From Bacteroidales bacterium UBA4814 (GTDB taxonomy: Bacteria; Bacteroidota; Bacteroidia; Bacteroidales; UBA7960): a stretch of DNA of 15,292 nucleotides. The stretch's first letter is position 1. Each line of letters starts with the position of its first letter. The DNA lies in contig DHFW01000017.1 of the NCBI GenBank assembly GCA_002402465.1, forward strand, positions 1 through 15,292. Direction: 5' to 3'. The notes under the pieces are model-generated. The model did no database searches, was not told the origin of the DNA, and saw nothing but the letters and a program-made list of their open reading frames with translations. This document shows, one piece after another, positions 1 to 6,686 of this stretch. A program made the translations under genes and the position numbers.

Positions 1-142
1 CAAAATCTACCTGGAAATGCCTGAAGACGGAGTTTCATTGCAGAAATGCTGCGAAGGTTTTATTAACTTTTACAACCTGAGAAGAGAACACTCCGAATTG
101 GCCTACAACCCGCCTGCAGAGCGGTATCTGGCGGCAGCTTAA
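1..142 (+). CDS. IS3-family transposase (OrfB), C-terminal end, cut by window edge
   Basis: An open frame runs from the first bases of the window (codons in phase with position 2) to TAA at 140-142, giving about 46 residues. The segment FINFYNLRREHSELAYNPPAERY matches the closing part of the IS3/IS150-type integrase-core (rve) transposase, where a conserved YN..R.H..L.Y..P...Y pattern follows the last catalytic Glu. Such enzymes cut and join DNA ends during transposition. The catalytic DDE residues and the start lie left of the window, so I cannot tell whether the gene is intact. It faces the response regulator gene convergently. Family assignment is fairly secure from the motif; the exact IS is unknown. 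Confidence 0.8.
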   Translation, partial: KIYLEMPEDGVSLQKCCEGFINFYNLRREHSELAYNPPAERYLAAA

Positions 143-220
143 AAAAGAAACTAACAATGCTGAAAGTTATGAGTCTCCCCCAGACCCCCTCATTTAACAA
201 AACAATTAACTTTGAAGAAA

Positions 221-244
221 AAACTGTCCGAAGACATTAGACCA
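221..244 (+). mobile_element. Possible right end (terminal inverted repeat) of the IS3-type element
   Basis: About 80 bp after the transposase stop is AAACTGTCCGAAGACATTAG followed by ACCA. Read inward from the end this is TGGTCTAATGTCTTCGGACA, which begins with TGG and has a GGACA block, like the ends of several IS3-family elements. The distance from stop codon to IS end is plausible. The left end is outside the window, so the inverted-repeat match cannot be tested, and no target duplication can be checked. This is inference. Confidence 0.35.
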
Positions 245-287
245 CTTCCGTTACCCCAATTAGTTTTGAAAAAAGTATCTTTGAATC

Positions 288-380
288 AGGGAAACAATCC
301 GACGGTGAAAAGTCAGCGACGGAAAAAGAAGCCCAGACGTCCGGAGGGGATCAGCCCTCCGGGCTGAAGGGAAACAATCC
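288..380. repeat. 13-bp direct repeats flanking a hairpin
   Basis: AGGGAAACAATCC occurs at 288-300 and again at 368-380, separated by 67 bp. Between them, CCGGAGGG at 341-348 and CCCTCCGG at 355-362 form a perfect 8-bp stem with a 6-nt loop. A mutually exclusive stem, CAGCCC (352-357) with GGGCTG (361-366), shares the same bases. No T-run follows the hairpin closely on either strand, so it is not a standard terminator. A TATCTTTG promoter-like box lies at 276-283 (+) without a matching -33 element. No gene is visible here; this may be the scar of a small inserted element. Confidence 0.5.
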
Positions 381-408
381 TCTGGTTCAAATATCGCTCT
401 GGAATAAG

Positions 409-450
409 AAAAAAAGTAATGTTGAACATTGCCAAAAAACGGTCAACGTT
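409..450 (-). terminator. Weak rho-independent terminator for the response regulator gene
   Basis: On the minus strand, AACGTTGA (450-443) and TCAACATT (425-418) pair at seven of eight positions across a 17-nt loop and are followed by seven T residues (415-409). It lies about 83 nt past the response regulator stop codon, beyond the heptamer array, so the array would be part of the 3' untranslated mRNA. The stem is short and has a C-A mismatch, so efficiency is uncertain. Confidence 0.4.
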
Positions 451-471
451 ATTTAGGCATTGACAAACCAT

Positions 472-520
472 TAACCCCAAACCCCAAACCCCAAACCCCA
501 AACCCCTAACCCCAAACCCC
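472..520. repeat. Seven tandem heptamers [T/A]AACCCC (TTTGGGG on the minus strand)
   Basis: Seven in-phase 7-nt units span 472-520: TAACCCC, four AAACCCC, TAACCCC, AAACCCC, with a decayed unit AAACTTT after them. Read along the minus strand, the direction of transcription of the response regulator, the array is GGGGTTT repeats beginning about 13 nt past the stop codon. Runs of four G every seven bases can in principle form a stacked G-quadruplex in RNA or single-stranded DNA. A short reading frame through it is only the repeat translated. Confidence 0.9.
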
Positions 521-532
521 AAACTTTAAACC

Positions 533-1708
533 TTACCTCTTTACCGCGCTGAGGGGTTGGGCAAAGGTTTGAACATCCAATGCCGTAATTTCCTTGTCGC
601 AAAGGATGGCCAAACGTTCCACCACGTTCCGCAACTCGCGGATATTGCCAGTCCAGTGTATTTTTTTAAGTTCTTCGAAAGCAGCATCAGAAAAAACTTT
701 TGGAGCCATGCCTTGCTCTGATATAACCTGCTCAAGAAAGTGATTGGCCAGCAGGGGAATGTCATCTTCGCGCTCGTTAAGCGTTGGAACATGTATCAGG
801 ATCACACTCAATCGATGGTAAAGGTCTTCTCTGAAGTTTCCTTTAGCAATCTCCTCTTGTATATTTTTGTTGGTTGCTGCCACAATGCGCACATCGACGG
901 GAATATCCTTTTCGCCGCCCACACGGGTAATTTTGTTCTCTTGCAATGCGCGCAGCACTTTGGCTTGTGCTGCCAGGCTCATGTCGCCGATCTCATCCAG
1001 GAAAAGGGTGCCACCTGTAGCCAGCTCAAAATTTCCTTTTTTCTGTTTAATGGCTGAGGTAAAGGAGCCTTTCTCATGACCGAAAAGTTCGCTCTCAATT
1101 AGTTCGGAAGGGATGGCTGCACAGTTGACTTCAACATATGGCCCTTTGGAGCGGTTGCTGAGTTCGTGCAGCCAGCGAGCTACCAGCTCCTTGCCGGTAC
1201 CGTTTTGCCCGGTAATGAAAATGCGTGCATCTGTGGGCGCCACCCGCTTTATCATTTCCTTGATCTTGTTGATGGCTTCCGATTCGCCAATCATTTCGTA
1301 CGACTTGCTTACCTTACGCTTCAGTACCTTGGTTTCGGTAACCAGCTTGGTTTTGTCGGTGGCATTGCGAATGGTGATCAGCAGTCGGTTCAGGTCGAGC
1401 GGTTTGGAAATGAAGTCGAAAGCGCCTTTCTTTATCGCTTCTACGGCTGTGTCGATACTGCCATGGCCTGAGATCATCACCACCGTGGCATCCGGGTCTT
1501 TTTCCTGTATCTTGCCAAGTACCTCAATGCCATCCATCTTGGGCATCTTAATGTCGCACAGCACCACGTCGAAGTGGCTGTTTTCTATCTTTTCAAGCCC
1601 TTCAAAACCGTCTTCGGCCACATCAACCTCAAACTTTTCGTATTCCAATATTTCCTTGAGGGTATTGCGTATGCTGCGTTCGTCATCAATAACAAGAATT
1701 CTGGCCAT
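533..1708 (-). CDS. NtrC-family response regulator without a C-terminal HTH domain
   Basis: The 391-residue protein has a receiver domain (about 1-120) with acidic D8/D9, phospho-acceptor D52 in VVLCDIKMP and K102. An AAA+ sigma-54 interaction domain follows, with Walker A GQNGTGKE (167-174), Walker B GGTLFLDEI (232-240) and FREDLYHRL (292-300). The sigma-54 contact loop, normally GAFTGA, reads GSFTSA (214-219). The chain stops just after NIRELRNVVERL, without the Fis-type DNA-binding helix-turn-helix usual in this family of about 450 residues. I chose the ATG at 1708 because an upstream in-frame TTG (1732) lies inside the likely -7 promoter box. No histidine kinase gene is adjacent. A phosphorylation-controlled transcription activator is expected from the family; its targets are unknown. 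Confidence 0.9.
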   Translation of the reverse strand: MARILVIDDERSIRNTLKEILEYEKFEVDVAEDGFEGLEKIENSHFDVVLCDIKMPKMDGIEVLGKIQEKDPDATVVMISGHGSIDTAVEAIKKGAFDFISKPLDLNRLLITIRNATDKTKLVTETKVLKRKVSKSYEMIGESEAINKIKEMIKRVAPTDARIFITGQNGTGKELVARWLHELSNRSKGPYVEVNCAAIPSELIESELFGHEKGSFTSAIKQKKGNFELATGGTLFLDEIGDMSLAAQAKVLRALQENKITRVGGEKDIPVDVRIVAATNKNIQEEIAKGNFREDLYHRLSVILIHVPTLNEREDDIPLLANHFLEQVISEQGMAPKVFSDAAFEELKKIHWTGNIRELRNVVERLAILCDKEITALDVQTFAQPLSAVKR

Positions 1709-1729
1709 GGCAATCAATTTTTCATTGCG

Positions 1730-1737
1730 CAAAGATA
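1730..1737 (-). promoter_or_regulatory. -7 box (TATCTTTG) for the response regulator gene
   Basis: TATCTTTG on the minus strand fits the Bacteroidetes TAnnTTTG element and lies 21 nt before the chosen ATG. A clear TTTG is not found at the usual 19-nt spacing; the nearest TTG is about 15 nt upstream. It implies the gene is transcribed separately from the relic upstream of it. Confidence 0.55.
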
Positions 1738-1760
1738 GGAAGATTGCAGAAACAAGAAAT

Positions 1761-2341
1761 CTATTCTATCACCACTTTTCGCAATTCGTTGTTGGCATTA
1801 AACACCGGGAAATACATCAGCTCCGCTTTCGCGGGATTCAGGGTGTAGCTGCCCGAAAACCTTGGCAATAGTTTGATCTCGTAGGTATAGGTGCCGGGGC
1901 CAATCTGTTGAAGAACAAGGTGGTTTGGTGGCGCCACTGTTCGCGGTGCACTTCGCCTGTGCCCCTTGGTTGATGATCAGCATAGCTGCAACCGGCCGGT
2001 ATGGGCACTTCAAGCATTAGGTATTCGGCAGGCTTTTCAAGGGTTACTGAAACCTTCAGCGTTATTTCTTTCGCAGCCTCCAGCTTGTTGGTTTCACTCA
2101 CTCCCTCAAACCAAGTTTGAACTTTTATGTCACCGCTTTCAGATGTTGGGTTAGCTTCCCAATAACGCTGATTGGTGGTGAGATAAACCGGGCTTGCACC
2201 GGTTTTTCTTACCTGCAGCAGCTTGTCGGGCGAGAACTGCAACTCCAGCGGAAATTCTACTGCCAGAGAATCAATGGGACCGCTAAGTTCAATTTGTGCT
2301 GCCCTCTCACCAGCCGCTGCCATTTCCAACAAAGTTGGCAA
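1761..2341 (-). pseudogene. C-terminal relic of an alpha-2-macroglobulin-family protein, frameshifted
   Basis: Two frames joined at about 1894-1899 give roughly 193 residues resembling the C-terminus of bacterial alpha-2-macroglobulin-like proteins. The first carries KTGASPVYLTTNQRYWE and EYLMLEVPIPAGCSYADHQ, then HREQW and FFNRLAP. After loss of one base in a CCCC run, the other frame continues GTYTYEIKLLPRFSGSYTLN and PAKAELMYFPVF to TAG at 1761-1763. Full-length relatives are far larger and act as periplasmic or surface protease traps; the thioester and bait regions are absent here. The reading frame has only a TTG near 2341 and lies just beyond a terminator, so expression is unlikely. A sequencing error could explain the frameshift but not the missing 5' part. 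Confidence 0.8.
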
Positions 2342-2367
2342 TATGGAGTAAATTAGATATTTATGTT

Positions 2368-2391
2368 GTTTAGTGTTTTGGTGATTTAGTG
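2368..2391. repeat. Three degenerate 8-nt tandem units (nTTTnGTG)
   Basis: GTTTAGTG, TTTTGGTG and ATTTAGTG lie in phase on the plus strand between the permease terminator and the alpha-2-macroglobulin relic. They share the 8-nt period of the array at 14533-14588. It is short and could be chance in A/T-rich spacer. Confidence 0.5.
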
Positions 2392-2410
2392 GCTAATTTG
2401 AATTTTTCTC

Positions 2411-2452
2411 AAACAAACAAAAAAAGGCTCCCGTTTTTTGCGAGAGCCTTTT
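2411..2452 (-). terminator. Rho-independent terminator after the ABC permease gene
   Basis: AAAAGGCTC (2452-2444 on the minus strand) pairs with GAGCCTTTT (2430-2422); after one mismatch two further pairs close a T/A-rich 7-base loop. On the minus strand the stem is followed by a T-rich tract (2425-2411). It lies 20 nt past the permease stop and marks the end of the minus-strand gene run. Confidence 0.9.
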
Positions 2453-2472
2453 CAAAACTTTTGTTTACAGGT

Positions 2473-3810
2473 TTACCTGTACTTGATCCACTTCCAGAGT
2501 TCGGCGTAGTCAATCTTTTTGCCATACATGAGTATGCCGGTGCGGTATATTTTGGCGGCCAGCCAGGTGGTAAAGATAAAGCCCAGCACCAGCAGCACCG
2601 CCGAAATGGCCAGATCGATAAATGGAACACCGAAAGGAATCCGGATCATCATGATTACCGGTGAGGTAAGCGGAATGATGGAGAGCCAGAAGGCCACCGG
2701 CCCAGATGGGTTCTGAATGATTGTTTGCATCATAACGATGGAAAAGAGCAGGGGTATGGTTACGGGCAGCATAAACTGCTGGGTGTCGGCTTCGTTGTCG
2801 ACGGCCGACCCGATGGCTGCAAACAGGGCCGCATAAAGCAGGTAACCTCCTATGAAATAGAACAGGAACGACAGTATCATTACCGGGAAGTTGATGGCCT
2901 GCAGGCCTTCCAGTATCTGTCCGGCGGTGGTGTTTTGCATCTGCACGGTTTCCATTTGCCTTTGCAGCTCTTCGGCATTAAGCGATTGCGAAGCGGTAAT
3001 GTGCACCTGTTCAGTCGGTGTAAACTGGAAAAGTTTTGGAAACGCTGTTCTTACCCCGCCCACGATGGCAAAGGTAAGCACCACCCAGATCAGAAATTGG
3101 GTGAGGCCCACCAGCCCGATGCCGATTACCTTGCCCATCATAAGCTGGAATGGCTTCACGCTGGAAACAATGATCTCCACAATGCGGCTGGTTTTTTCTT
3201 CGAGTACCCCGCGCAGCACCTGCGAGCCAAACAGGAATATGAACATATAAATGAGCAGCCCACTGACAAAGCCCAGACCCATGCTTACTTCTGGGTAGTC
3301 GGTCTTTTCCAGGCCATCTTTGTCCATGCGCACGGCATTGATGTTGATACGGGTCTCCACGGCCATAAGTACTTCGGGGTCGATACCGGCAATGGTGAGT
3401 TTCAGGCTTTCGTATTCGTTTTTGAGCACTGACTCCATATGCGATTTGGCATTAAAGTTTACCGACTTCAAGGAGAATAGCCGAAGGCTCGAAGGTGCCT
3501 GGAAAGCAATTTCAGGGATATGAAGCACGGCATCAAACTTGCCGTTGCGCATCAGCTCAAGGGCACTGTCGATGTCTGTTTGAAGGTGTGTATACTTCAC
3601 ATTGCGGGTGTCGCTGAAAGCATCGTAAAACATATGCGTATCATCCACAATGGCTACCTCGTAGTCCGTATCGCTCATTACGGCAATTAGGGCGGGGCCA
3701 ATCATTAGCGCAGCCAGCAGAATTGGACCCAGGATGGTCATTACAATAAATGAGCGCTTCTTTACACGACTCAGGTATTCGCGCTTAATTATGGTTGTTA
3801 TCTTATTCAT
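2473..3810 (-). CDS. ABC-2 type transporter permease (NatB/YhaP-like)
   Basis: This 445-residue inner-membrane protein has a helix at about 22-45, a large polar segment (about 46-175) as in NatB-type exporters, and then about five more helices (SGLLIYMFIFLFGSQVL; GLTQFLIWVVLTFAIVGG; FPVMILSFLFYFIGGYLLY; MLPVTIPLLFSIVMM; LAISAVLLVLGFIFTTWLAA). The motif VLRGVLEEKTSRIVEIIVSS before the third helix is typical of ABC-2 permeases of this group. It starts 18 nt after the ATPase gene on the same strand, so the two almost certainly form one exporter. Substrate is not shown by sequence; the name NatB implies sodium in Bacillus, but that cannot be assumed. The gene is followed by a strong terminator. 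Confidence 0.9.
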   Translation of the reverse strand: MNKITTIIKREYLSRVKKRSFIVMTILGPILLAALMIGPALIAVMSDTDYEVAIVDDTHMFYDAFSDTRNVKYTHLQTDIDSALELMRNGKFDAVLHIPEIAFQAPSSLRLFSLKSVNFNAKSHMESVLKNEYESLKLTIAGIDPEVLMAVETRININAVRMDKDGLEKTDYPEVSMGLGFVSGLLIYMFIFLFGSQVLRGVLEEKTSRIVEIIVSSVKPFQLMMGKVIGIGLVGLTQFLIWVVLTFAIVGGVRTAFPKLFQFTPTEQVHITASQSLNAEELQRQMETVQMQNTTAGQILEGLQAINFPVMILSFLFYFIGGYLLYAALFAAIGSAVDNEADTQQFMLPVTIPLLFSIVMMQTIIQNPSGPVAFWLSIIPLTSPVIMMIRIPFGVPFIDLAISAVLLVLGFIFTTWLAAKIYRTGILMYGKKIDYAELWKWIKYR

Positions 3811-3828
3811 GGCGTGGCAGTTAGTGGG

Positions 3829-4806
3829 TTATTCGGCCAGGCAGTCATTGGCGCTTTCAGAAATCTCGTATTCGCTGCTTTCCTGGGGGTATTTCCCGGT
3901 AACAGTCTTGATGAAGATATCGTTCATGCTGGGGGTGAGCTCCAGGAAAGAAACCACATGGGCGGTTGGCAAAAACAGTTGCAGCAGTTCGTTGGAGTTG
4001 GTTCCGGCCGCAATTTTCACCCTGGCCGTCATCAAGCCGTTATGGGCCCCCGAACGGATAAGCTCAAACCTGTGGTCGAGCAGCTGTTCGATGGGTTGTT
4101 TAAGGTTCGCCAGCTCAAGCTGATAAATATTGGTGGAGAATTCCTTTTTGATGTCGCGCACGTTACCGTCAAGGATTTTTTCCGACTTGTTTATCAGGGC
4201 AATGTGGTCGCATAGCTCTTCAACCGAGCCCATGTTGTGTGTAGAGAAAATGATGGTGGCGCCCTCGTCGCGAAGTTTCAGAATTTCCTGCTTTAGCAGG
4301 TTCACGTTGATGGGGTCGAAACCACTGAAGGGCTCGTCGAAGATCAACAGGTCGGGCTTATGGAGCACTGTAATAATAAACTGAACCTTTTGGGCCATTC
4401 CCTTGGAGAGCTCTTCCACCTTTTTGTTCCACCAGGGCATCAGGTCGAACTTCTCGAACCATTCTTTGAGGAGCTTTTTGCTTTTGTGTGCCGGCACTCC
4501 TTTGAGCTGGGCCAGGTACATGGCCTGTTCGCCCACCTTCATTTTCTTGTACAGGCCGCGCTCTTCGGGCAGATAGCCAATGCGGTGCACATGCTCGGGC
4601 TTAAGCTTTTCGTTGCCGTAAAACAAAAAACCCTCATCCGGTGCAATAATCTGGTTGATTATGCGGATGAGGGTGGTTTTTCCGGCACCATTGGGGCCCA
4701 GCAACCCGAAAATGCCGCCAGCCGGCACCTGTATGCTCACATTAGTGAGTGCCTTGTGGCCGGTATAAGCCTTGCTGATATTCTCAGCACGAAACAAATA
4801 TTCCAT
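3829..4806 (-). CDS. ABC transporter ATP-binding protein (NatA-like, DUF4162 tail)
   Basis: The 325-residue cytoplasmic ATPase has Walker A GPNGAGKTT (37-45), the segment YLPEERGLY (78-86) at the Q-loop with Glu in place of Gln, signature ELSKGMAQK (132-140) in place of LSGGQ, Walker B LLIFDEP (153-159) and H-loop His190 in FSTH. Glu at the Q-loop and LSKGM are both usual in the NatA/YhaQ group. The last 100 or so residues resemble the DUF4162 extension of these proteins. It should energise the permease encoded 18 nt downstream. The start lies 10 nt after the dnaJ stop, which suggests co-transcription with grpE-dnaJ and possible translational coupling. Confidence 0.93.
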   Translation of the reverse strand: MEYLFRAENISKAYTGHKALTNVSIQVPAGGIFGLLGPNGAGKTTLIRIINQIIAPDEGFLFYGNEKLKPEHVHRIGYLPEERGLYKKMKVGEQAMYLAQLKGVPAHKSKKLLKEWFEKFDLMPWWNKKVEELSKGMAQKVQFIITVLHKPDLLIFDEPFSGFDPINVNLLKQEILKLRDEGATIIFSTHNMGSVEELCDHIALINKSEKILDGNVRDIKKEFSTNIYQLELANLKQPIEQLLDHRFELIRSGAHNGLMTARVKIAAGTNSNELLQLFLPTAHVVSFLELTPSMNDIFIKTVTGKYPQESSEYEISESANDCLAE

Positions 4807-4816
4807 CTTATGGGAA

Positions 4817-5968
4817 TTAGTTAAAGACGTCTTTCATGCGTTCGAAGAAACTCTTTTCGCCCTTTTTGGGATTGGGTTTAAAGTTGGGCGACTGAGCCAG
4901 CTTTTCCAGCATTTCCCGTTCTTCGCGCGATACGCTCTGGGGTGTCCAAATATTGATGTTAACCAGCAGGTCGCCACGCCCGTATGAGTTTACTGATGGT
5001 AAGCCTTTGCCTTTAAGGCGAAGGACTTTTCCGCCCTGGGTGCCGGGTTCAATTTTAATGCGGGCTTTCCCTTCCAGGGTAGGTACTTCGATAGTGTCGC
5101 CCAGCACAGCCTGCGAAAAATTGATATAATGGTCGTACAGCAGGTTGCTGCCATCGCGGATCAACTTTTCGTGGGGCACTTCTTCTACCAGCACAATCAG
5201 GTCGCCTGGCACGCCACCGCGGGCTGCCGCATTGCCTTTGCCGTTGAGCGAAAGCTGCATGCCTTCAGCCACACCGGCAGGAATGTTTATGGAAATTACC
5301 TCGTCTTCTTTTACAATGCCATTGCCATAGCAAACGGTACATTTCTCGGTAATGGTTTTTCCCTCTCCGCCGCAAGTGGGGCAGGTTTGGGTGGTTTGCA
5401 TCTGGCCCAAAAAAGTATTGGTGACGCGCGTAACGCGGCCCATACCATTGCAGGTGCTACAGGTGTGGTGCGAACTACCGTCCTTGGCGCCGCTGCCATT
5501 ACAGCTTTTGCAGGGAGCGTACTTGCTAACCTTCACCTTTTTCTCCACACCGTTGAGAATTTCTTCCAGGGTGAGCTTAACCTTGATGCGCAGGTTCGAT
5601 CCTTTGTTTACCCTGCGGGTGCCGGCGCTGCGGCCACCAAATCCGCTGCCGAAACCGCCAAAGCCGCCAAAGATATCACCAAACTGGCTGAAAATATCCT
5701 CCATCGACATGCCACCGCCAAAGCCACCGCCGCCAAAGTTGTTGCCCATACCGGCATGCCCAAACTGATCGTAACGGGCCTTTTTGTCGGCATTGCTCAG
5801 CACTTCGTAAGCTTCGGCCGCCTCCTTAAAATTGGCCTCTGCCGAAGGATCGCCTGGGTTCTTGTCGGGGTGATACTTCAAAGCCTTCTGGCGATAAGCC
5901 TTTTTAATTTCCTCAGGAGTGGCATTACGCGAAACGCCTAATATTTCGTAATAATCTCTTTTTGACAT
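4817..5968 (-). CDS. dnaJ: Chaperone DnaJ (type I Hsp40)
   Basis: The 383-residue protein has all type I DnaJ parts: J-domain with HPD at 33-35, a Gly/Phe-rich linker (about 72-113) containing a DIF motif, four CxxCxGxG zinc repeats (153-160, 170-177, 196-203, 210-217), and the C-terminal substrate-binding and dimerisation domains (about 220-360). It delivers unfolded clients to DnaK and stimulates its ATPase. Length and motif order are normal, with no sign of damage. It follows grpE by 16 nt on the same strand; dnaK is not in the window. The Gly/Phe-coding stretch creates long open frames on the other strand, which are shadows. Confidence 0.98.
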   Translation of the reverse strand: MSKRDYYEILGVSRNATPEEIKKAYRQKALKYHPDKNPGDPSAEANFKEAAEAYEVLSNADKKARYDQFGHAGMGNNFGGGGFGGGMSMEDIFSQFGDIFGGFGGFGSGFGGRSAGTRRVNKGSNLRIKVKLTLEEILNGVEKKVKVSKYAPCKSCNGSGAKDGSSHHTCSTCNGMGRVTRVTNTFLGQMQTTQTCPTCGGEGKTITEKCTVCYGNGIVKEDEVISINIPAGVAEGMQLSLNGKGNAAARGGVPGDLIVLVEEVPHEKLIRDGSNLLYDHYINFSQAVLGDTIEVPTLEGKARIKIEPGTQGGKVLRLKGKGLPSVNSYGRGDLLVNINIWTPQSVSREEREMLEKLAQSPNFKPNPKKGEKSFFERMKDVFN

Positions 5969-5984
5969 TCAGAATGATTTTTCA

Positions 5985-6593
5985 TTAGTTTGCTACTACC
6001 ACGCGGGCAAAGCGAATTACCTTGCCATTGAGCATATAGCCTTTTTGAATCACTTCTACCACCTTGCCTTTTTGGTTTTTCTCAGGGGCCGGTATATGGG
6101 TAATGGCTTCATGGAAGTCGGTATTGAAATCTTCGCCAACGGCATTAATTTCCTCCAGCCCCTTCTGATTAAGTATGGCTTTGAGTTTATTGTAAATCAG
6201 CGTGATGCCCTCTGCCATGGCATCGCCTTTGGCTTCGCCGGCAGCCAGGGTGCTGGCCCTTTCCAGGTCGTCGACCACGGGAAGCAGGGCGGTAATCATT
6301 TCTTCGGAAGCGTTTTTTGACAACTCAATGCGCTCCCTGGCGGTGCGTTTGCGATAATTGTCGAACTCGGAAAATAACCTCAAATGCTTTTCATTGGCTT
6401 CGGCTACCTTGGCTTCTAGTTCCTTGATGCGATCGAGCATCTCCTGATTCATGTCGAGCACAGTTTCTTCTTCCTGAAGCTGTTCTTCGGATGACATATT
6501 GTCTGTATTTCCTATTGGTTGCTCTTGCTGACCGGCAGCCTGGTCTGCTTCTTTTTGTGTGTTTTTCTTTTTTGAGTCGGCTTTCTTTTCCAT
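5985..6593 (-). CDS. grpE: Nucleotide exchange factor GrpE
   Basis: The 202-residue protein has a charged, low-complexity N-terminus (1-50), a long coiled coil (about 50-110, containing FSEFDNYRKRTARERIEL), and the C-terminal beta domain ending GKVVEVIQKGYMLNGKVIRF, which contains the GrpE signature. GrpE is a homodimer that releases ADP from DnaK. It leads a close-packed set grpE-dnaJ-ABC ATPase-permease. The 93 bp between it and murA hold a palindrome but no clear TAnnTTTG promoter and no CIRCE operator (TTAGCACTC-type), so heat regulation cannot be read from sequence. Confidence 0.97.
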   Translation of the reverse strand: MEKKADSKKKNTQKEADQAAGQQEQPIGNTDNMSSEEQLQEEETVLDMNQEMLDRIKELEAKVAEANEKHLRLFSEFDNYRKRTARERIELSKNASEEMITALLPVVDDLERASTLAAGEAKGDAMAEGITLIYNKLKAILNQKGLEEINAVGEDFNTDFHEAITHIPAPEKNQKGKVVEVIQKGYMLNGKVIRFARVVVAN

Positions 6594-6653
6594 ATTTTAA
6601 AAAAAATAGCTTATTAATGCATAAAAAATGGTAACACAAGCATCAAATGCCTT

Positions 6654-6663
6654 GCCAATTGGC
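6654..6663. promoter_or_regulatory. 10-bp palindrome upstream of grpE
   Basis: GCCAATTGGC is a perfect palindrome in the murA-grpE gap, about 60 bp before the grpE start. It could be a repressor or activator site, but a palindrome this short also occurs by chance, and I recognise no regulator for it. Confidence 0.25.
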
Positions 6664-6686
6664 GCTAAAGGTCATTTTGTCAGGCT

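Noticed and set aside
472..520. CRISPR array
   Set aside because: Units are 7 nt with no spacers; a simple tandem repeat.
313..522. 69-residue Gly/Phe/Trp-rich reading frame on the minus strand
   Set aside because: It is the heptamer repeat translated (GFGVWGLG), with no other support as a protein.
1113..1871. 252-codon frame opposite the response regulator
   Set aside because: Ser/Leu-rich antisense shadow of a confidently assigned gene, running through that gene's promoter.
2725..3432. 235-codon frame opposite the ABC permease gene
   Set aside because: His/Gln-rich shadow of the permease; no promoter or family resemblance.
5129..5941. Long open frame (270 codons) opposite dnaJ
   Set aside because: It mirrors dnaJ codon bias, especially the Gly/Phe-rich part; dnaJ is certain and the product resembles nothing.
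6594..6686. CIRCE or sigma-32-type heat-shock element before grpE
   Set aside because: No TTAGCACTC/GAGTGCTAA inverted repeat and no enterobacterial-type sigma-32 boxes are present; only a short palindrome is seen.
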